A stretch of 6,891 nucleotides of DNA from Planctomycetota bacterium (lineage in GTDB: Bacteria > Planctomycetota > UBA1135 > UBA2386): positions 1-6,891 of the forward strand of contig QJVU01000088.1 of assembly GCA_003235605.1 (NCBI GenBank). The letters run 5' to 3'. Shown here one piece after another: positions 1 to 4,467 of this stretch (its first letter is position 1; each line of letters begins with the position of its first letter). A program made the translations under genes and the position numbers. The notes beneath the pieces were generated by a model. It did no database searches. It had not been told where the DNA came from and saw only the letters and a program-made list of their open reading frames with translations.

Positions 1-1
1 C

Positions 2-631
2 GGCAGCACGAACACCGCGGGGAACGGCGTCTACAACTACACCAACTCGTTCTCCTACGACCCGACCGGCAAGGACTGGGTCGTCGGCACCCGGGACGGG
101 TACATCGACCGCTGGGTGGATGGCCACAGCGCGGAGAAGGTCGTTCCCGGCGTGGGCAGCAACGCCACGCCTACCGCGAACAGCGTCAACGGCAGCCACT
201 ACTTCCCGGTGTCCAAGAACCACGACCAGACCATCGGCGCCGGCTGCCCCGGCCAGGGCTTCACCCCCACGGACGTCTCCCTGGGTGCTGCCGTGTCCCC
301 CAACCCCAACTTCAAGTTTGCCTTGTTCAGCGGCAACGGCGGAGCCAAGTACCTGCTGGCCCTGGGCATCCAGAACAAGGTCTCCGGCGGCCAGACCCTG
401 CCGTGGCGGCTCCCGGGGACCCAGTGCTTCCTGCGCATGGATCCCCTGGTGATCCTGGCGGCCGGCAACCTCGGTGGGACTGGCGCCGGGTTGGGCACTG
501 CCGTGGTCCCGGTGCCGATTCCATCCAACGTTCCCACGGGCGTGACCCTCTACCGGCAGTGGGCCATGGACCTGGGGACGACACCGGCCGCCTTCGTGCT
601 CTCGAACGCCCGGGAGATCAAGTTCCAGTAG
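2..631 (+). CDS. Secreted protein of unknown function, C-terminal part (5' end outside window)
   Basis: The frame is open from the first complete codon at base 2 to TAG at 629-631, giving 209 residues, so the start lies upstream of the window. The first ~75 residues are rich in Gly, Asn, Thr and Tyr and include WVVGTRDGYIDRW, which resembles a blade of a beta-propeller or a similar extracellular repeat. From about residue 79 a distinct domain begins with GAGCPG. It runs through a CFLRMDP segment and a PVPIPSNVPTGVTLYRQWAM stretch to the end AFVLSNAREIKFQ. From memory of family style, this is the conserved C-terminal beta-rich module found on many secreted proteins of Planctomycetota. The two cysteines, about residues 82 and 142, could form a disulfide, which would suit an exported protein. 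No catalytic motif is visible, and function cannot be assigned from this fragment. Only a 25-nt gap separates it from the next gene. Confidence 0.8.
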   Translation, partial: GSTNTAGNGVYNYTNSFSYDPTGKDWVVGTRDGYIDRWVDGHSAEKVVPGVGSNATPTANSVNGSHYFPVSKNHDQTIGAGCPGQGFTPTDVSLGAAVSPNPNFKFALFSGNGGAKYLLALGIQNKVSGGQTLPWRLPGTQCFLRMDPLVILAAGNLGGTGAGLGTAVVPVPIPSNVPTGVTLYRQWAMDLGTTPAAFVLSNAREIKFQ

Positions 632-656
632 GCGCCATCCGCTACCCTGGCCAGCC

Positions 657-1406
657 GTGGTTCTCGTCACCAAGACCATGAGCCCCGGCTGGCTCTCGAA
701 CACCTACCTGGTCGTGGACCGGCCGGGAGGGCATGGTGTGCTCATCGACACCGGCGGGCCCGCGGCTCCGATCCTCGAGAGGATCCACGAGCTGGGCGTC
801 ACCATCACCCATGTCCTCTGCACCCACCATCACCAGGACCACGTCGCCTTCAACGGCCTCTACAAGGACCGCTTGGGCTGTCCTGTCTGCGGACACCACC
901 GGGAGAGCGCCCTGTTCGGGGATCTGGATCAGGAGCTTCAGGACGGCCAGGAAGTCGAGAGCGGTGACCTGCACATCCGGGCCCTCCACATTCCCGGCCA
1001 CACCCTGGGTCAGTTGGCGTTCCTGGTGAACGAGGACCGGGTATTCACCGGAGACACCTTGTTCCGGGGCAGCGTCGGCGGAACTCGGGGTCCTGGCCAC
1101 ACCAGCTTCGAGGATCTGCGTCGCTCGATCATGGAGGTGCTGATGCACCTGCCGGAGCACGTCATCGTCCACCCCGGGCACACCGACCCCAGCAGCATCG
1201 GCAGGGAGTGGTCCCAGAACCCGTTCATCCGCGCCTGGCGCGGCCTGGACCCGAAGCTCGACGCGGACTGCGTGGCCATGGGACGCCCGGCCACCCTCCT
1301 GGTGCGGGCCCGGGACTACGACGGCGGTAGCAAGTGCTGGGTCCGGTTTGCCGACGGCGGCGAGGAGGCCGTGGTTCCCGGCTCCCGTGTGCAGCTCCGG
1401 AGCTGA
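657..1406 (+). CDS. MBL-fold metallo-hydrolase (glyoxalase II-like) with extra C-terminal domain
   Basis: This 249-residue protein has the full metal-ligand set of the metallo-beta-lactamase superfamily. THHHQDH at residues 56-62 supplies H57, H59, D61 and H62 (HxHxDH). The other ligands are H115 in HIPGHTLGQ, D133 in FTGDTLF and H175 in VHPGHT. The IDTGG at 30-34 and the GHT and GDTLF motifs favour the glyoxalase II-like hydrolase branch, which typically hydrolyses thioesters or related esters at a dinuclear zinc or iron site. The substrate cannot be told from sequence. The catalytic fold ends near residue 195. Residues ~205-249 form a small beta-rich domain that could be SH3- or Tudor-like, which is my inference. 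No signal peptide is seen, so it is probably cytoplasmic. The start is uncertain: GTG at 657 keeps the first beta strand, while ATG at 678 is a seven-residue shorter alternative. Neither has a convincing Shine-Dalgarno. It sits 5 nt upstream of the dehydrogenase gene, so the two are probably co-transcribed. Confidence 0.88.
   Translation: MVLVTKTMSPGWLSNTYLVVDRPGGHGVLIDTGGPAAPILERIHELGVTITHVLCTHHHQDHVAFNGLYKDRLGCPVCGHHRESALFGDLDQELQDGQEVESGDLHIRALHIPGHTLGQLAFLVNEDRVFTGDTLFRGSVGGTRGPGHTSFEDLRRSIMEVLMHLPEHVIVHPGHTDPSSIGREWSQNPFIRAWRGLDPKLDADCVAMGRPATLLVRARDYDGGSKCWVRFADGGEEAVVPGSRVQLRS
1399..1402 (+). promoter_or_regulatory. Ribosome binding site for the dehydrogenase gene
   Basis: GGAG lies 9 nt before ATG 1412 and overlaps the last codons of the hydrolase gene, whose TGA is at 1404-1406. 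This site is the main reason for choosing ATG 1412 over the upstream in-frame start at 1334. GGAG can pair with CTCC at 1408-1411 in a weak 4-bp hairpin with the stop codon in its loop. Ribosomes finishing the upstream gene would open that hairpin, so the two genes may be translationally coupled (inference). Confidence 0.6.
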
Positions 1407-1411
1407 TCTCC

Positions 1412-2365
1412 ATGCGTGGTCTCTACCTGAAGCAGGGTCGCCTCTCCTACCGCGAGGATCTCCCCGAGCCGACAGGGGAGGTGGTGGTCGAGCCCCTTCG
1501 GGCGGGCATCTGTGCCACCGACATCGCCCTCTTCCGGGGCTACATGGACTTCGAGGGTGTTCCCGGCCACGAGTTCGTCGGTGTTGCCACCTCCGGCCGG
1601 TACGCGGGCCGCCGGGTCGTGGGGGACATCAACGCCGCCTGCGGCCGTCCCCAATGCCGCGAGTGTGCCCGGGACAACGGTCACCACTGCCCCAACCGCA
1701 CCGTGCTGGGGATCCTGGGACACAGTGGCGCCTTTGCGGAACGCCTGGCCCTGCCGGATCGCAACCTGCTCCCCGTGCCGGATGGGGTTTCCACGGACGC
1801 TGCCACCTTCACCGAGCCGCTGGCGGCGGCCCTGGAGATCGTCGAACAGGTCGCGGTGGAACCGGGGACTTCCGCCCTGGTGGCGGGGGACGGCAAGCTG
1901 GGTCTCCTCTGTGCCCACGTCCTGCACCTTCAGGGTCTGCGGGTGACGGTTGCCGGGCGCCACCCGGAGCGCCAGGACCTCCTGCCCGGGGGTGTGGAAC
2001 ACCGGGTGGGCATGCTGGAGGGAAAGGGGCGGGTGGACGCGGTCTTCGACCTTGCCGTGGAGGCTACGGGCCACGCGGATGTCCTGGGGCAGCTGGTCCC
2101 CCTGGTCCGGCCCCGGGGCACTCTGGTTCTCAAGACCACCACCGAAGCGCCGGCCACGGTCGATCTCAGCCTCGTGGTGGTGAACGAGCTGTGCGTCCTG
2201 GGCTCCCGCTGCGGGCCGATGCAGAAGGCCCTGGACCTGCTGGCAAGGGGCCAGGTACCGGTGGAGAAGTGGATCTGCGGGCGATTCCCCCTCGCCGAGG
2301 GGGCACACGCTTTTTCCCGGGCGCAACAGCCTGGGACACTCAAGGTACTGCTGTCCCACCGGTGA
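1412..2365 (+). CDS. Zinc-dependent medium-chain alcohol dehydrogenase (MDR superfamily)
   Basis: The product has 317 residues and the two-domain layout of zinc MDR dehydrogenases, which oxidise alcohols or polyols with NAD(P). The N-terminal GroES-like domain has C34 in GICATD and H53-E54 in PGHE, the usual catalytic zinc site. C77, C82, C85 and C93 form a probable structural zinc lobe, although the first gap is four residues instead of the common two. The Rossmann domain has GDGKLG at 159-164 as the GxGxxG fingerprint. The end of the second strand reads AGRHPE, with no acidic residue, so NADP use is possible. The HCPNRTVLGILG and AFAERLALP segments match my memory of a divergent MDR subgroup of unknown substrate. 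At 317 residues it is shorter than classical ~350-residue enzymes. It follows the hydrolase by 5 nt, which suggests a common pathway, perhaps aldehyde or alcohol metabolism, but this is only an inference from position. Confidence 0.88.
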   Translation: MRGLYLKQGRLSYREDLPEPTGEVVVEPLRAGICATDIALFRGYMDFEGVPGHEFVGVATSGRYAGRRVVGDINAACGRPQCRECARDNGHHCPNRTVLGILGHSGAFAERLALPDRNLLPVPDGVSTDAATFTEPLAAALEIVEQVAVEPGTSALVAGDGKLGLLCAHVLHLQGLRVTVAGRHPERQDLLPGGVEHRVGMLEGKGRVDAVFDLAVEATGHADVLGQLVPLVRPRGTLVLKTTTEAPATVDLSLVVVNELCVLGSRCGPMQKALDLLARGQVPVEKWICGRFPLAEGAHAFSRAQQPGTLKVLLSHR

Positions 2366-2372
2366 GCGACCG

Positions 2373-2378
2373 TATACT
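2373..2378 (+). promoter_or_regulatory. Candidate -10 promoter element for a leaderless selenoprotein transcript
   Basis: TATACT, a good match to the sigma-70 -10 consensus TATAAT, stands out in this GC-rich sequence between the dehydrogenase stop and ATG 2386. It ends 7 nt before the ATG, so transcription from it would start at or next to the A of the start codon and give a leaderless mRNA. No Shine-Dalgarno is present in the 20 bases before the ATG, which fits. The -35 region at 17-bp spacing (2350-2355) reads GCTGTC and is weak. Confidence 0.35.
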
Positions 2379-2385
2379 TCGCGCC

Positions 2386-3378
2386 ATGGATATCAGGAAG
2401 GTCATTCCCCTTGCGGGGTTCGGTCTCATGCTGGTCGCGGGGACGCTGCCCGCGCAACTCAGCGAAGGTGAGAAGGCGCCGGAGTTCGAGATCAAGGAGG
2501 CCCTCAACCGGGCTCCCGACAACTTCAAGGAGCTCCGCGGCAAGGTCTTGATGTTGGACTTCTTCGCCACCTGGTGAGGCCCCTGCAAGGCCGCCGTCCC
2601 GCATCTGAACGCGCTTCACGAGAAGTACGCAGACAAGGGGCTGGCGATCGTTGGCGTGTCCAACGAGGACAAGGGCAAGCTGGAAGGCTACGTCGAGAAG
2701 CTGGAGGTCCGGTATCCGATCGTGAGCGCGCCTGCGGCGGGCGAGCAGTACGGAGTCAAGGGCTATCCCACGTACTACCTGGTATCGGCCAAGGGCCAGG
2801 TGCTGGCGGGCCCTCAGCACGGCAAGTTCAGCGATGACCAGATCGAGAAGGCCCTCAAGGACGTCATGTTGTTCCCCGACGTTCCGGACAAGGGCGCGTT
2901 CAAGGCCATCAAGAAGAGCTGGAAGAAGCGCAACTTCCTGGAGGTGTCCAGGAACCTGACCAAGGTGCTCCAGGACGAGACGGCTGCCGCCGAGGACAAG
3001 GCCGCTGCCGAGAGCATCAAGAAGGCCCTGGACGGCCGGATCGAGGACGCCCTCGCCACCGTCAAGAAGGCCAAGGCCGGGCCCGACTACTGCGCCGTGG
3101 AGGAGGACCTGAAGACCATCGTCAAGGACTTCAAGGGCATGCCGGTGGAGGCCGAGGCGAAGGCCATGCTCGACGACTTCAAGAGGGATGACAAGATCAA
3201 GAAGGAGATCAGCGCTGGCAAGAAGCTCACCTCGCTGCGCAAGCGCTACGACCCCAACAAGCGGGGAGACCAGAAGAAGCTGGTAGCCGCGCTGGCGTCT
3301 TTCGTGAAGAAGAACGGGGGCACCTACGCCGGCCAGAAGGCCGAGAAGATGTTGGAGTCCCTGAAGGCGGCGAAGTAG
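2386..3378 (+). CDS. Exported TlpA/thioredoxin-like selenoprotein, UGPC active site, in-frame UGA at 2575-2577
   Basis: Read through one in-frame UGA, this is a 330-residue protein ending at TAG 3376-3378. Residues 1-23 look like a signal peptide (lysine, hydrophobic core, LPA then Q), placing it outside the cytoplasmic membrane. Residues ~30-155 are a TlpA/thioredoxin-like domain: GEKAPEFEI, the strand KVLMLDFFATW, then position 64 (UGA), GPC, KAAVPHL, and the cis-proline P128 in GYPTYYL. UGA replaces the first Cys of CGPC, and the resolving C67 is intact. Selenocysteine at this position is known in other thioredoxin-like proteins. The expected role is thiol-disulfide exchange or reduction of an oxidised periplasmic partner. 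Residues ~160-330 are a Lys/Ala/Glu-rich, probably all-helical tail; GMPVEAEAKAML (251-262) and GTYAGQKAEKML (312-323) look like a repeat. Alternatives are a nonsense mutation or a sequencing error. The intact downstream frame and the exact position of the UGA argue against decay. Confidence 0.8.
2575..2577 (+). other. In-frame UGA, putative selenocysteine codon (Sec64)
   Basis: TGA lies between the codons for ATW and GPCK in the frame that starts at ATG 2386. In thioredoxin-like proteins this position is the nucleophilic cysteine of WCxxC. The same frame stays open for 266 codons afterwards. TGA is used as an ordinary stop at 1404-1406, 2363-2365 and 4444-4446, so genome-wide recoding of UGA is unlikely and local selenocysteine insertion is the simplest reading. 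Confidence 0.78.
2584..2603 (+). promoter_or_regulatory. Candidate bacterial SECIS hairpin (weak)
   Basis: Bacterial selenocysteine insertion needs a stem-loop just downstream of the UGA that SelB recognises. Here TGC 2584-2586 can pair with GCA 2601-2603. After an AA/CC internal loop, GGC 2589-2591 pairs with GTC 2596-2598 (one G-U pair). The apical loop is CGCC at 2592-2595, 15-18 nt after the UGA and near the lower end of the distance usual for bacterial SECIS. The stem is short. Competing folds are CGC 2600-2602 with GCG 2611-2613, and a stronger hairpin at 2611-2630. I cannot tell which, if any, is the functional element. Confidence 0.3.
2611..2630 (+). promoter_or_regulatory. Alternative SECIS-like hairpin downstream of the UGA
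   Basis: GCG 2611-2613 plus CTTC 2614-2617 pair with GAAG 2622-2625 and CGC 2628-2630, leaving a two-base UA bulge on the 3' side and an ACGA tetraloop at 2618-2621. Seven base pairs make this the most stable small hairpin I found just after the UGA. The loop lies 41-44 nt from the UGA, slightly farther than is usual for bacterial SECIS, so it is offered only as an alternative. The same bases encode ALHEKYA, a thioredoxin-fold helix. Confidence 0.25.
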
Positions 3379-3396
3379 AGCCCGAAGCAGCCCACA

Positions 3397-3420
3397 CGCC
3401 CCCCTGATTCCAGGGGGGCG
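3397..3420 (+). terminator. Perfect GC-rich hairpin, probable transcription terminator
   Basis: Two perfectly complementary 10-base arms (3397-3406 and 3411-3420) flank an ATTC tetraloop, 18 nt after the stop of the selenoprotein gene. The stem is nearly all G-C and lies in the only clear intergenic space of the window (3379-3456). No T-run follows (the next bases are ATTGCATCC), so it is not a textbook intrinsic terminator. It may instead end transcription without a U-tract or protect the 3' end of the mRNA. Confidence 0.65.
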
Positions 3421-3456
3421 ATTGCATCCTGTGCCAAGGTCCGGTTGATTGGGGGC

Positions 3457-4446
3457 ATGGATCCCTTCCGCGCCTGTCTCCGGAGTGTGTTGCTCGGGAT
3501 CGTGCTTGCCGGGCCCCTCTGGGCCCAGGTCCAGGGCTCCGAGGAGGTGCCTGCCTCCCGGCCATTCGATTCCGGCCTTGCCGACAAGGCTCCGGAGCCC
3601 CTGTCCGGGCCGCCGATCGTCAGCGCCAAGGCCTGGGCCATCGCCGACGCCAGGACCGGCAAGGTGTTGTTCGGTAACCACCAGGATGCCCAGCTTCCCA
3701 TGGCCAGCACCACCAAGCTCATGACCGCGTGGCTGGTGGCGCGGCTGGCAAAACAGGATCCGGAGGTCCTCGACGAGGTGGTCACGTTCTCTGCCTTCGC
3801 AGACGCTACCGGCGGCTCCTCGGCGACGATCCGCGCCGGCGAGCGGCTGCCGGTGCGGGAGCTCCTCTACGGCCTGTTGCTGCCGTCGGGCAACGACGCC
3901 GCCAACGCCCTGGCAGAGCACTTCGGTGACCGCTTTCCGCAGCCCCCCAAGGAGATGACGTGGCCGGTTACCACGCGGCCGGGGCCGAGGCCCGCGTCCT
4001 GGTATCGATTCGTTGCCGAGATGAACCGTGCCGCAGAGACCATGGGGATGAAGAACACCCGCTACTGGAATCCCCATGGCCTCGATTGCACCGGGCACCA
4101 CAGCACCGCCGCTGACCTGTTGATCCTCGCACGGCACTTCATGGAGAGCCCGTTGTTGCGCGTCTACGTTGCCACTCGCAGCCACCGGGTGACGCTTGTC
4201 GCGGGCAATGGCAGCAGCCGCCAAGTGACCTGGCGCAACACCAACCAGCTGCTGGAGATCCAGGGCTATGACGGGATCAAGACCGGCACCACCAGCCGGG
4301 CAGGGGCATGCCTGGTGTCCAGCGCCACGCGCAAGCAGGATCACCTGCTGATGGTGGTCCTGGGCAGTTCGTCCAGCCTCGGCCGCTACGTGGACTCCCG
4401 CAACCTCTACCGCTGGGCGTTCTGCGAGCTCGGCCATCAGGACTGA
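3457..4446 (+). CDS. D-alanyl-D-alanine carboxypeptidase, peptidase family S11 (penicillin-binding protein)
   Basis: This 329-residue protein removes the terminal D-Ala from peptidoglycan pentapeptides outside the cytoplasmic membrane and so limits cross-linking. All three active-site motifs of family S11 are present: STTK at 84-87 with nucleophile S84 and K87, SGN at 144-146, and KTG at 275-277 in GIKTGTTSRAG. Residues 1-23 form a signal peptide with probable cleavage after LWA. A proline-rich insert lies at about 161-182. The protein stops about 50 residues after KTG, so the C-terminal beta domain and amphipathic membrane anchor of DacA/PBP5 (around 400 residues) are absent. It should be soluble in the periplasm or tethered another way. 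ATG 3457 is chosen because it starts the signal peptide. TTG 3445 is in frame, with AAGG 6 nt upstream, and would add four residues. The gene follows the hairpin at 3397-3420, so it probably has its own promoter, though none is obvious. Confidence 0.92.
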   Translation: MDPFRACLRSVLLGIVLAGPLWAQVQGSEEVPASRPFDSGLADKAPEPLSGPPIVSAKAWAIADARTGKVLFGNHQDAQLPMASTTKLMTAWLVARLAKQDPEVLDEVVTFSAFADATGGSSATIRAGERLPVRELLYGLLLPSGNDAANALAEHFGDRFPQPPKEMTWPVTTRPGPRPASWYRFVAEMNRAAETMGMKNTRYWNPHGLDCTGHHSTAADLLILARHFMESPLLRVYVATRSHRVTLVAGNGSSRQVTWRNTNQLLEIQGYDGIKTGTTSRAGACLVSSATRKQDHLLMVVLGSSSSLGRYVDSRNLYRWAFCELGHQD

Positions 4447-4467
4447 CCGGTCGGCGATGGCGACCGG
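4447..4467 (+). promoter_or_regulatory. Hairpin presenting the start codon of the TMTC-like gene
   Basis: CCGGTCG (4447-4453) and CGACCGG (4461-4467) form a perfect 7-bp inverted repeat. The seven-base loop GCGATGG holds the ATG at 4457-4459. The stem begins one base after the TGA of the carboxypeptidase gene (4444-4446). A ribosome terminating there would disrupt it, so it could couple translation of the two genes. The function is inferred; only the repeat is seen. Confidence 0.45.

Noticed and set aside
647..654. CTGGCCAG palindrome before the hydrolase start as an operator
   Set aside because: A single 8-bp palindrome is expected by chance in GC-rich DNA, and no second copy or flanking symmetry was found.
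1334..1411. Upstream start for the dehydrogenase at 1334
   Set aside because: The extra 26 residues overlap the hydrolase gene and are arginine-rich with no family similarity. ATG 1412 has a GGAG at good spacing and begins at the normal N-terminus.
2386..2577. Reading the thioredoxin-like gene as a pseudogene or as a 63-residue protein
   Set aside because: The only interruption is a UGA exactly at the redox cysteine. The remaining 266 codons are intact and keep the cis-Pro loop. Decay would not be expected to hit only this codon, although a point mutation or sequencing error cannot be excluded from sequence alone.
2578..2592. GGCC...GGCC hairpin immediately after the UGA as the SECIS
   Set aside because: The 4-bp stem has its loop only 5-11 nt from the UGA, too close for a bacterial SECIS and inside the ribosome footprint.
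2656..3378. Separate gene starting at GTG 2656
   Set aside because: It would begin in the middle of the thioredoxin fold (VSNEDK strand and turn) without the active-site helix. It is the same frame as the upstream half and is better read as one protein.
1930..4437. 835-codon open frame on the - strand
   Set aside because: It runs antisense across four well-supported + strand genes. Its protein is low-complexity (His, Gly, Arg, Gln-rich) with no recognisable domain, as expected from strong third-position GC bias.
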